NCBI GenBank assembly: GCA_963920525.1
Contig: OY986435.1
Span: 298,280,708 to 298,344,707 of the forward strand
Reading direction: 5' to 3'
Origin: Dichetophora obliterata
Taxonomy: Eukaryota > Arthropoda > Insecta > Diptera > Sciomyzidae
DNA: 64,000 nt
The notes below the pieces were generated by a model that ran no database searches, was not told where the DNA came from, and saw nothing but the letters and a program-made list of their open reading frames with translations. Shown here piece after piece: positions 44,964 through 55,890 of this stretch. The position numbers and the translations under genes were made by a program. The first letter of the stretch is position 1. Every line of letters starts with the position of its first letter.

Positions 44964-46372
44964 TTACAATTACCATTACCATTACCATAACCATTACCAT
45001 TACCATTAACATTACCATTACCATTACCATTACCATTACCATTACCATTACCATTACCATTACCATTACCATTACCATTAACATTACCATAACCATTACC
45101 ATTACCATTACCATTACAATTACCATTACCATTACCATTACCATTACCATTACCATTACCATTACCATTACCATTACCATTACCATTACCATTACCATTA
45201 CCATTACCATTACCATTACCATTACCATTACCATTACCATTACCATTACCATTACCATTACCATTACCATTACCATTACCATTACCATTACCATTACCAT
45301 TACCATTACCATTACCATTACCATTACCATTACCATTACCATTACCATTACCATTACCATTACCATTACCATTACCATTACCATTACCATTACCATTACC
45401 ATTACCATTACCATTACCATTACCATTACCATTACCATTACCATTACCATTACCATTACCATTACCATTACCATTACCATTACCATTACCATTACCATTA
45501 CCATTACCATTACCATTACCATTACCATTACCATTACCATTACCATTACCATTACCATTACCATTACCATTACCATTACCATTACCATTACCATTACCAT
45601 TACCATTACCATTACCATTACCATTACAATTACCACTACCATTATCATTACCATTACCATTACCATAACCATTGCCATTACCATAACCATTACCATTACC
45701 ATTACCATTACCATTACCATTACCATTACCATTACCATTACCATTACCATTACCATTACCATTACCATTACCATTACCATTACCATTACCATTACCATTA
45801 CCATTACCATTACCATTACCATTACCATTACCATTACCATTACCATTACCATTACCATTACCATTACCATTACCATTACCATTACCATTACCATTACCAT
45901 TACCATTACCATTACCATTACCATTACCATTACCATTACCATTACCATTTCCATTACCATTACCATTACCATTATCATTGCCATTATCATTGCCATTATC
46001 ATTACCGTAATCATTACCATAACCATTACCATAACCATTACCATAACCATTAACATTAACATTACCATTACCATTACCATTACCATTACCATTACCATTA
46101 CCATTACCATTACCATTACCATTACCATTACCATTACCATTACCATTACCATTACCATTACCATTACCATTACCATTACCATTACCATTACCATTACCAT
46201 TACCATTACCATTACCATTACCATTACCATTACCATTACCATTACCATTACCATTACCATTACCATTACCATTACCATTACCATTACCATTACCATTACC
46301 ATTACCATTACCATTACCATTACCATTACCATTACCATTACCATTACCATTACCATTACCATTACCATTACC
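44964..46372. repeat. 1.4-kb (ATTACC)n hexanucleotide array
   Basis: The hexamer CCATTA/ATTACC repeats about 235 times. Long pure blocks (about 45125-45623, 45695-45948, 46065-46372) are separated by three clusters of variant units (AACATT, CATAAC, CATTGC, ATCATT, CACTAC) at 44964-45122, 45624-45692 and 45949-46064. The minus strand keeps a 482-codon open frame of alternating Met-Val, a by-product of a repeat whose length is a multiple of three. It differs from the insect telomere repeat TTAGG. Confidence 0.95.
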
Positions 46373-46640
46373 AAAATGGTATTTCTAAATTTTATTTAAT
46401 CTTTTCTGATTTTAATTGACCTATCCTGAACATAAACTCAATTTAATAATTTTTTTTTTTCAATATTGTGCAAAACATAGATTTTACTTATATATAAATA
46501 CTATAATATGTTTTGCTTAGTACTAAAAAGAATGAATATTATGGCTCATTTATGAAGCAACTATGTATTTTCACAAAATATTTAGTTAATTAAAATTACT
46601 TTCGTGCAATGAAAATGTTGACCCAACCGCAAATAAACAT
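46373..46640. other. AT-rich spacer
   Basis: No gene seen. Confidence 0.4.
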
Positions 46641-46704
46641 TCTTTGTGTTTTTGTACTCATAACTTTGCGCCATGTGAGCTAGAAAGCAACAACACACAC
46701 TTAC

Positions 46705-46798
46705 CTCGAGTTGAAATTGCAGCATCCACGGAGCTCCACAGCAGGCTTGTGTGCAAAAAGCAGCTAAGGCTAATTACAATCAGGAGCGGGCAATTCAT
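46705..46798 (-). CDS. Candidate first coding exon: signal peptide of an unidentified secreted or membrane protein
   Basis: On the minus strand ATG at 46798-46796 starts MNCPLLIVISLSCFLHTSLL, then WSSVDAAISTR. This is a textbook signal peptide with a hydrophobic core and a likely cut after VDA. It ends at CTCGAG|GTAAGT (donor bases 46704-46699), a consensus splice donor in phase 1, the usual phase after signal exons of immunoglobulin-domain and other extracellular proteins. An in-frame ATG further upstream (46888) would add 30 residues; the nearer one gives the better signal peptide. No continuing exon was found at lower coordinates, so the intron is long or leaves the window. The overlapping plus-strand frame (46644-46862) is a shadow. 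I do not recognise the gene. Confidence 0.5.
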
Positions 46799-46898
46799 TC
46801 TGCTCAAGGTACTACCACCACAAGCTGCAGTTGTTGGCGCTGCAGAAAATTTTTCGCCGTAACGTATGCTATTTGAAATTATTTTCATTATGTGAGCT

Positions 46899-46948
46899 GA
46901 CTGTGTGTGTGTGTATGTCAGCTTATGTGTGTGCTTGTGTGTGTGTTA
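46899..46948. repeat. (TG)n-rich tract
   Basis: Interrupted TGTGTG runs lie directly upstream of the candidate signal-peptide exon on the minus strand. Such tracts are frequent near fly promoters but are not diagnostic. Confidence 0.6.
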
Positions 46949-48360
46949 GAAAAGAGAAATTTTCGCTTCCGTGGTTTTTATAAGCTTTTTATTCCTTTTC
47001 TTATATTCTTTTTTATAACTCTTTTGCGACTTTCCGCTGACTTTTTGTCTATTCTTTGTTGATTTCCCTGTGTTCTTCTCTTTACTCTTATGTGTTTTTT
47101 ATTTCTTTGTTTTGTTTTGTTATTTTTTATTGCGCTGCGCGTTTTGTTGGCACAGAAAATATAAGGAAAGCGAAAAAATTAAAGGAATTTCCGGCATTTT
47201 TTGTTTTGGTTTTAGTCTTTCTTTATCATTATTTTAGCATAGAATAACTTTTCACTGTGCGTAAAATGTTTTTGTATATTTTATGATTTTGTTCTGCTCT
47301 ACTGTTTTTGTACTTTTTATTCAACAATACTTTTTCACAATAGTTTTTATGAATTAAATGCACCACAGTTGGGGAAAAACAAAACGGTATACAATGAAAT
47401 CGCTTAGAATTGCAATTTATTCATAGTCTACTTTTATGCGTGCTTTAATTTTACCGCTATAATTAACGTGGCTGGTTGGTATGGTTTTGATATTGTTATT
47501 TTTGCTGGCTTAATTAATGATTACACTTTAAAATTGTTGTAGTTTGCTGCAATTTTAGTCGTTTAATTAAGCAAACATTTAGTTAAAAAATAAATATTAA
47601 CTGCCCGCATTATATTTGAGTATGTTTTGAGCGTTTGTATAAACGTACAATATGTATGATAACATAACATAAAATAATGAATTATTTGTTATCATCGGCG
47701 TAGGATGATGTTAGATTAACAGTACTTCAGTTAATTCTTTTTTATTTACTGCAGATTTAGGCACTGCGTCTGAAATGCTGCACTTAATTACTTTTGCCAC
47801 TACGTTGCTTGCATTCGCGAAAATAAGGTCAAATAAAATCTGAAAGAGAGATAGAGAAAAAATTAAGTTTTTATGCATATAACTGTTAATAAAACTATTT
47901 AATATAAACACTATAGTTTAAAATTATTATTGTAAATATTAAAAAAAAATTCTGTGTTTACGTTCAGAGTTGAGCGAGTTGAAGAAATTTAAATGAAAAT
48001 ATTATCTCATTAAGTTAGTTTATAAATTTACCAATTTTTAAGAAAACCTTGAGTTTAAATAAAATGTTTAAGTTTTTCTCAGCATAGCAACTCTCAACAC
48101 AACATGGAAGCCGTTGTGTGTTTATGGACACGAAAAATATCTTTAGGTGACATTGCACAATGGAGAAAAAGTACCAAAGACTCGATTTAAAACATTTATT
48201 GTGAAAACACTTATAATGCATAGAGATTTAACATTTTTTAACATAAATAATACAATAAACAATATTCCAAAAAACATTTTTTGTTTGTTTTTAAGTGCAT
48301 CTTTTTTTCATTAGGTTGCATAAAAAAAGCAGTCATTTTCAGCCGGTCTTAAAATATTTT
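46949..48360. other. Host-type upstream or intronic DNA
   Basis: Unique sequence, T-rich on the plus strand and rich in TTAATTAA-like motifs around 47510-47590. It is possibly 5' flank of the exon at 46705-46798. No coding exon is seen; the frames at 47056-47247, 47711-47911 and 48015-48221 lack motifs. Confidence 0.35.
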
Positions 48361-50860
48361 GGTTTAAGTTTATCGTGGTCTAAAGTGGGACCTCTTCTCA
48401 TGTGAGACTTGAACTTTTCTCCGATATTTTCCACAGGTATCACCAATGCTTTCACAATGACAGTGTAGCTTCGATGCGCCATTAATTTTCATGTGGATTT
48501 GGAAAAAATACGCGTTTTGTATATTCGTGCTGAACATAGTACAAAAAAATTTCAGAAAATAGTTTTTTTTTATAATTTTTGACAGTTCATTTGTCATTAT
48601 TCATTAATCATTTTGTCATTATTTTTCGTGCTTTTTTTTTGCGAACGGTGAGTATGTGCATTGTGTTCGTTTTTCATTTATCTTTAAGATTTTAAAGTGA
48701 TTTCTGTTCAAATGCAGTGAAAGAATTAATTTCTGATGCTTTATGAAAATGTCTATGAACATTTAATGTGAGACTTCACCGTAGACCAGTTTTTACCGGT
48801 ATATAGAAAAGATAAACGTGAAATTTGATGAAATATTGCATGTTTATGATAAAAAATTGATGAATTGCGTTCGTGGAATTGTGACTAGGATTAAGACGTA
48901 AAATGAAATAAATCTGTAGAATAATGTCAATTATATTCATGTTAAAGGTCAACTGAATAATAAGAAATTCATAATTGGGTGCTTACACTTCAATAACTTT
49001 ACGCTTTCTCTGGTTTTACTAAATGTTTGATAAAGTCCTACATTAAAAGACAACAACTTTTGGAGCCGATTGTAAGCCTTTCAAATTTTTTGAAAAATAC
49101 AATCAAACTTTTCAACAGAACTATACACTTTATTAAGCAAAAAGATTGTCAATAAAAATACCAATCCAATGATATATTAAGAACTCGAAAATATTGTAAA
49201 AAATTGTGATAAAAAAACCAAAACCAAATCAAGTTTTTAGGATGAATATAGGATGAAAATAGGTATACGACATTCAAATATGCAAAACGAGGGGGTCGTC
49301 GGAGGGGACCCTCTATGTGTTTAACGTAGACCATTGCCGTGAAGGCTTAATTCTACGGTGCTCCAAAGCTTAGCTTAGACCAATATGTAGCGTCGGCCAA
49401 CAACCCTTCGGAATTCAAAAGATCCACCAGAAAGGTTCCCCTAATTCCATAGCACTGACCAACATTGAACTGTCACTGACCGTGACACATTCTGCCACTT
49501 AAATTTATACATGACTAGGTTATTTAAACTAACCTTGGTTCATATCGGTATAAAAACCGATAATATAACCCTTACTTTTTGGCACGCAACTTCGTCATCA
49601 TGATCAAATGGCGTACTTTGACATGAAAAACTAGGAAGCGAGCATACTATGGCCTGTCGGGTATGTCATCAGGTTCCTCAATCATTTGTGGACACAACTC
49701 AGACTGTTTAGGTTTCCCCGTCACCTGTTCTCAAATTCCAAAGGTATCAGTAGTATATTGATCAGGTAGTTGCTTACCTTCCTAACATTCACTGTTTGAA
49801 ATAAACGAGTGTTTAATCGACCAATAACAAATTTTTTGCCAGTATACTGACCGAATTTATTTGATTGGACAAGAAATGAATAATATTATCAGAAAAGTTT
49901 CAGTCTTATAAATTATAAATTGCAATAAATGATGATATATTAAGAAAATAAGACATATCAAATCCTTCCAAATCATTTGTATTAATAATATGGATAACAT
50001 TGTTAAGTTGAAAAAAAAAAGAAAAAATATATGTATTTCAAATACAAAAGTTAAACTCACAAAATTTAATAAACTCACAAAATTGGTTTTTCTTTAATAA
50101 TTTCGACATTGTAAGTATTCATTGCAATAATTACCACTTTAAAATATTTCAGAACATAGTATTAAATGTAGTGGCATTGATTAACGGAAAGCTACCAAAA
50201 TACGGATAATTTTTATTTAATGAATACACATATGTGCAAAAATAATTTTTAATGTATTTTTCCAATTAAATAACACTGATAAATTACTAAACTGTGTAAT
50301 AATGACATTAAAATACATAAAAAATTATTTTCTTCATATATGTATGTATATTTTCTTCATATTTACATATATGTCTTCATCTATACTTCTATACTACTAT
50401 ATAAAAGGCTTCTCACGTATCTGCAATGACGCTAAACTTAAAAAGTACTGAACCGATTTTAGTAATTATTTCACAAATATTAAGCTACATGTTTAAATAA
50501 AAATCTTGCACTATTAATTTTTTTAAAATCAATCTTAAAAGGTACTAAAATTTAAGTTTATAAAGAAGCCAAAAACATTTAACACAAAAATCATTGGTTA
50601 ATTAAAACCTTGGAAGTCACAAAAGCAGCATAAAGCTTTTTCTCTCTTTCTATTTCAGAGTAGCTTTGCACATTTATACTCTCCCATATTAAGTATGTAT
50701 TGAGTATGTATTTCACACACTAAAAAAAAACCCAGTGGTAAATGAACACATGAAGTAACCAAGAATTTCTTAAATACAATGCAGCTGCGAGGCCTGCAAC
50801 ACCTGTACACAATTCTGAATTACATTTGTTCGGGTATGGACGCTAAACCACTGATGACAT
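48361..50860. other. Intergenic DNA, no gene seen
   Basis: A minus-strand frame (48370-48597) contains a small cysteine/histidine cluster (LHCHCESIGDTCGKYRRK), but nothing supports a gene. TGCGAACG|GTGAGTATG at about 48640 looks like a splice donor on the plus strand without a coding exon. The balanced stretch 49330-49790 is unassigned. Confidence 0.3.
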
Positions 50861-50876
50861 CTACCTTACACAGTAA

Positions 50877-51913
50877 ACCGCTTTTTGTAGAAATCAATAA
50901 AGAAGCACCTGTACTCCACCATGTCTGAATTTGGTATTCCTGCAAAACTAATACGACTTTGTAGGATGACACTGAGCAACACCAGCAGCGCAGTTAAAAT
51001 CGGGAAGGACCTCTCCCCACCATTTGTTACCAAATGAGGTTTCAGACAAGGTGATTCCTTATCGTGCGACTTTTTCAACCTAATGATTTAAAAGATCATC
51101 CGAGCTGCTGATCTGAGACGTAGTAATACAATATTCTACAAGAGTATTATGCTGCTTGCGTATGCTGATGACATCGATATCATTGGCCATAATACGCGCG
51201 AAGTCAGAACAGCATTTTCCAGATTAGAAAGAGAGTCAAGTCGAATGGGTCTGGCAGTGAATGCAGATAAGACGAAATACTTGGTGTCAACAAACAAACA
51301 GTCCCAGCGTCCCACGTTACAGTTGACAATACCTCCTTCGAGGTTGTGAAGGACTTCGTCTAACTGGGATCCAGCATAAACTCAACCAACGACATCAACA
51401 TTTAAATCAAATGAAGAATAACTCTTGCCAACAGGTGTTACTTTAGACTCAGTAGGCAGAGAAAGAGAGCCCTCTCTTGACGAACGAAAATCACGCTCAA
51501 TAAATCGCACATTATGCACTTTAGGCATCAGAAACCAGGACGCCGAGCAGATCAGATGAAAATACTTAGGAGCATTCGAGAGAAAGATTCTTCGTAAGAT
51601 CTACGAACCAATCTGCGTCAATGGCGAGTACCGAATTCGGTGTAATGATGAAATGTATGAGCTGTATGCTGACATCGACATAATAAAGCTCATTAAATTC
51701 GAGCGGCTTTGCTGGCTAATTCATATTCAGCACATGAAAGACGATGCACCAGTGAAAAAAATATTCGATTCCGTACCCAGCGGCGGTCAACGCAGAAGAG
51801 GACGACCGTATCTTCGTTGGATAGACCAAGTAGAGGACAACCTGACGAAGCTTGGAATTTCCAACTGGCTCCAACAAGCACGAGACAGAAATGACGCGCG
51901 AATTCTTAGATGA
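50877..51913 (+). pseudogene. Non-LTR retrotransposon reverse transcriptase, RTE-like, 5'-truncated
   Basis: Plus-strand pieces in shifting frames: SEFGIPAKLIRLCRMTLSNT, a fingers region; GFRQGDSLSCDFFNLMI (the conserved G-x-xQGD-x-LSx-x-LFNL motif); LLAYADDIDIIGHN with the catalytic YADD; RMGLAVNADKTKYLVS; FEVVKDFV. The C-terminal part has MYELYADIDIIKLIKFERLC, SGGQRRRGRPYLRWIDQVED and ISNWLQQARDRND, typical of the RTE-like, craniofacial-protein-annotated elements of insects. Frameshifts near 51060, 51330 and 51600 and several stops make it inactive. The endonuclease and N-terminal RT are missing. Confidence 0.85.
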
Positions 51914-52134
51914 GGCCAAGACTGACATACGGTTGTAGCGCCAACTAATTAAGAAAAGTAATTGTCTTGACTGTATAGTTAATCTATATAAATACAACAA
52001 AGTCGGGTTCGTTAATCCATTTACAACTCAAGAACGGCAAGGCCACCCAGAACTCGACGATAAGAATTACATGTGTTATTGATTACAACAAGGATTAGAA
52101 TTATTTAAATGCCAATTTCAATGTTTTTTTTTTA

Positions 52135-52720
52135 ACAACACGGCTAAAAATCTTGGACTAAGTTTTAGTCCAGCTAAAATATTGCTGCATTTTTTTAAAG
52201 CTATATTTTTTAAAATTTAAACTTTTCAAATTTTAACTGTTATTTAGAACTGTACTGAACTAAATTTAAAATCAAAGAAATATAACAGCTTCTCTCTTAG
52301 TTTTTTGGTTCAAATTTAAGTACAAAAGAAATATTGCAGCGTTAATTTTAGCTTTTTGGTTTAAGTACAATTCTTTATTACTTTTAAATAAAATGTATAC
52401 AAATTCTAGTACATTTAGATACTAAATTTGAGTTTGGACCCGTAATAAGTTAGCCTAGCAATGCTGAAACTCACATTAGGCGATTTGATTCATTTGTTTG
52501 TTTATTGTTTCTTATATGCATAGCGATATAACCCAGTGGTTAGACTAGAGAGTTTACAAACCGGATGTCGTGGGTTCGAAGCTCATGGTGTCTGTATTTT
52601 TTAAAATATTTTATTTCAAGCTTGTACTAAATTCTAAACCAAAGCTGTATTAAAACCATATATTAGTATTTTTCAAATACTAGATTTGAAGCCCAAGTTG
52701 TTGTGGACCTTTTTTTTAAC
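52135..52720. mobile_element. AT-rich element with a tRNA-like module
   Basis: Starting ACACGGCTAAAAATCTTGGA, this shares the CACGG start with the element at 40676 and the TTGGACTAA motif with that at 39066. It contains a palindrome GGACTAAGTTTTAGTCC and two direct copies of ATACTAxATTTGAx. The tRNA-like block sits at 52524-52592. The right end is not resolved. Confidence 0.35.
52524..52592 (+). repeat. tRNA-like module
   Basis: An A-box-like TAACCCAGTGGTTAG is followed, 33 bases after AGTGG, by a B-box-like GGGTTCGAAGCTC. The T-arm can pair weakly (GTGGG with CTCAT around TTCGAAG). The anticodon arm does not fold convincingly, so it is not a functional tRNA. Best read as a tRNA-derived repeat. 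Confidence 0.5.
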
Positions 52721-52889
52721 TCCAAGAAATGTCTTTTTCTTACAAAAAATGGTGAAGAAGTTGATTTTTTTTTAAAACTTATGCAACTCGAAAGTTAAAA
52801 TTTGTATACTTTTTCATATGACATATAATTTTTATGAAAAAACAAGTTTCAGTTTGACACAAAATTTGTTGTTCAATTTCACTCAAAGG

Positions 52890-53550
52890 TCTATATTTTC
52901 CATAGATGGGCATAATGCATTGAATTAAATAATGCAAATCGAATTTCCATTACCACTAACCGTCTAGTGGAAATTTATTTTGCATTACCATTAATTAACA
53001 TGTAATGGTAATCCTGAAAAAGAAGTATTACCATTAGTATGTAATGTAAAAAACAATTGCATTACCACTAAATTTTTAATGGTAATGGAAGAAATTTACA
53101 TTACCACTAAACTTTCAAAAAATGTCCACCAGTACAAAATGTTTAAGTATAAAATTCTGTTAGTGACGTAGTTTCTTTTCGATAAAAAAATTGGCTGATC
53201 AAAAAACTCATTGATTGAAAGGGTAAATAAAATAAATAATATATAAAGATAATGAAAAAAAATGTTTGTCTGAGGAAGCAATTGTAAAATCAAAAACAAA
53301 TTGTGCTAGTAGCTAAAATTTATTAGCTTTTTTTACTAGCTATTTCTAGCAATTTAAATTTTTTACTTTAACATTACAATTTTCCATTACCATTTAAATT
53401 TTAGTGGTAATGCAATTTTATTTGCATTATCATTACATACTAATTCTAATGCTAATGCAAATTTATTTTGCACTTCACCTACGTGATTAGTGGTTATCGA
53501 AAATTAATGGTATTGGAAAATGCTAATCTATGATATTTTCCATACTATTG
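52890..53550. mobile_element. Inverted-repeat element rich in GCATTACCAxTAA motifs
   Basis: The left outer motif TTTTCCATAGATGGGCATAA and the right mirror (complement GAAAATATCATAGATTAGCA) bracket many copies of CATTACCACTAA and TTAGTGGTAATG in both orientations (near 52960, 53000, 53075, 53103, 53385, 53402). There is no coding sequence; the minus-strand frame at 53096-53299 is spurious. Confidence 0.5.
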
Positions 53551-53649
53551 ACTTATCTGAAGTATTAAAATTAATTTTTGCATTATATTGTAATTCTCTA
53601 ACCTTTGAAATGACTAAATCCTTTACCCATTTCTTGTCACTAATGGTAA

Positions 53650-54175
53650 ATGATAAATATGTTCAATCGAAAAATTTTCTTCGGCGACGAAGCTAATTTT
53701 TGGCTCAATGGGTACGCCAACAAACAGAATTGCCGAATTTGGTCTGAAGAGCAGCTAAAGGCAGTTCAAGAGCTGCCAATGCAGCCTGAAAAATACTCTG
53801 ATTGGTGTGTCTTGTGGCTCGGCGGCATTATTGTACCGTACTTTTTAAAAATTATGAAAGTTGCAGCATTACAGTCAAAGGAGCAAGGTACCGTGCGATG
53901 ATTACCGACTTTTTTTTCTTAAAATTAAAGAATTGGACTTGTGGTTTAAACAAGATGGTGCACATAAAACACGGCACGCAATTAATCTCACGTTTTGGAG
54001 CAGTACATTAGCTGCCAAGATCATGCGATTTGCCACCACAGGACTATTTTTTGTGGGTCTACGTGAAGTTTCATGCAGGGACAAGCCAGCCACGATTGCA
54101 GCATTAGAAGAATATATGGCAGCTGTCATTAATCAGATACTGGCCAAAATGCTGGAAAAAGTATGCCAAAATTAG
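53650..54175 (+). pseudogene. Mariner transposase relic (second copy)
   Basis: The translation runs RKIFFGDEANFWLNGYANKQ, NCRIWSEEQ, WCVLWLGGIIVPYF; then, in a shifted frame, GARYRAMITDFFFLKL; then LDLWFKQDGAHKTRHAINL and DKPATIAALEEYMAAVI to a stop at 54173-54175. These match the first-D (GDEAxFWLNGYxNKQN) and second-D (QDGA) regions of the mariner group seen at 34062-35057, but diverge from it. The helix-turn-helix domain is absent, and the PLDYFLWG region is damaged (RFATTGLFFVG). No terminal repeats were found. Confidence 0.75.
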
Positions 54176-55550
54176 AGCTTACGGATAGGACAACCTAAGG
54201 CGCAGCCGCGGGAAACATTAACATAAATAAATCTTTAGAAAGAAAATGGCAAGCATTGATAAACCGCTCCAAATAAATATATTATTCAGATTTTTAAAAG
54301 TGCACAGTCTTTTTTCTAATTTTCAAAAACCAGAAAATTATGTTCGACAAACATGCAAAAATTACAAGCAACGAAAAACGAAGTTCAATTAATGTATGGC
54401 GTTGAAGGCAAAATCTTTAATAAAGTAAAGAAAAGTTTTCGATTTACGTACCCTTTTCAGTCGCTCGCAAATAAGGAATTAAATCTTTCTGGCAAAGAAT
54501 TTATCTTTGCAGTTACTTCCTTTTTTTCTTGATTTATCTACAAAGAACTTTTTAATTTTGTTTTTAAAATGCAGCATTTACGTATTTGAAGACAAGATTC
54601 TAATTGCAAAGATTTTGTCATTGTTATAAAGATATTTCGTCAACAGTTATTTAAAGTCACTTTTTTTTTGATTTTATGGATATATTTCTCTCGAAGAAGG
54701 ATAAATATTTATTAGCTGTGAAAATAACTGTCAAAAACTTGCATTATCAACGAATCTTTTATGTCGAGTCCTCCCTTCAACCCTTCTCTTTAACATTTAT
54801 AGATTTAAGGGGTAAAAGATATATTACTTTATTGGTAAAATTTATATAAAATTTTTGAGTAAAACGTGTGTTTGGTAAATTAGTGTGTGAAGGTTTTCTC
54901 CTTTTTTTTGCAAGGAGCAGTGTTTGTTTACCAAATTGTTTTGAATGTCGCTGTAATCTTCAAGCTTTAAGTTCTTCGATAGTTGAACTATCGATTGCTC
55001 AATACAAAATTTTAATTTTCGTCATGACGAACTAAAGCAGTTTTTGAAATTTCTTTAAGTTGTATAAAACTAATAATATATCCCTGTGTGATAATGAATG
55101 ATATTTTATTAAATATTCATATAAAACTTTAACTACCCTATGTAATTCTATTCGCACGAGTTCGGCCTAAGGGTCAGCCGGTGCTTCTCCCCAAATGTCT
55201 GCTCTGTCTACCCGACCTTCAATTGGCCAACAAGGATTGCACAAAACAGACATACAAAGTACAAACAAAATTTATATACATAATAAAATATTCATGCACA
55301 CAATTTATTAAACCTCCGACCTTTATTGTATAAATTTGCAATATAATGTGCCATAAATAAGACACCGTTGTCTGCTAAAATACGCAAACTTAGTTTTCAT
55401 AGTAGCACGAAAAAGAATGAGAGCACAAAAAAAATGCACAACAAAAAACTGTTTTTGCATTTCATGTATGTACGCTCCGAGATACAATAAAATTTCTCCA
55501 TGGTGAGCAATTAGCAAATATTAAATTATAAAACTTTGAACTTTATAAAG
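54176..55550. other. Intergenic DNA, no gene seen
   Basis: AT-rich to 55120, then a balanced, unique stretch at 55140-55255 of host-like texture. The minus-strand frame at 55323-55517 has no motif. Confidence 0.35.
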
Positions 55551-55660
55551 TGCTACTCGTAGTTTTGGTTGCCGTAGTGGCGATGGCTAGTGCTCAGGAA
55601 GCAACAACAGGCAGACTGACTCCAACGAAAAAGTGGCACGCATCGAATTTTGCACGTTTT
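55551..55660 (+). CDS. Possible exon with signal-peptide core (LLVVLVAVVAMASAQ)
   Basis: After AAAG at 55550 the plus strand reads LLVVLVAVVAMASAQEATTG and RLTPTKKWH. This is a strong signal-peptide hydrophobic core with a cleavage-type ending ASA|Q. Many fly cuticle and small secreted proteins have a tiny first exon (ATG plus a few codons) joined to just such a second exon, which would explain the missing ATG. The acceptor TTGAACTTTATAAAG is weak in pyrimidines, and no convincing donor or further coding sequence was found downstream. The frame soon enters a TG repeat (55680-55695). The right boundary is arbitrary. Confidence 0.35.
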
Positions 55661-55857
55661 ATTTCGGGGTTTCTGCAATGTGTGTGTGTGTATGTGTCTA
55701 TATGTTGGCTTATGTCAAAAACAGTTGAGAAGAAAAACACCAGCCTCGATAATATGGGGAGGAAAATGGTTTGAATATTTTTTTGAATTTGGGTTTGAGT
55801 TTGGGTTCCTGAGAAAATTATTATTTCATTAACACATAATTCATCGTACAACAACCT

Positions 55858-55890
55858 AAAACAAAAACAACAACAACAACAACAACAATA
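55858..55890. repeat. (CAA)n microsatellite
   Basis: AAACAAAAACAACAACAACA and further CAA units; a simple trinucleotide run. Confidence 0.8.

Noticed and set aside
44964..46372. Telomere-like satellite
   Set aside because: The unit ATTACC/GGTAAT does not match the insect TTAGG repeat, and dipteran flies lack such telomeres. Treated as a microsatellite.
44926..46374. 482-codon Met-Val open frame
   Set aside because: It is the direct product of a hexanucleotide array whose unit is divisible by three. It has no domain and no start context and is not a plausible protein.
46644..46862. 72-codon plus-strand frame
   Set aside because: It overlaps the better-supported minus-strand signal-peptide exon and shows no motif.
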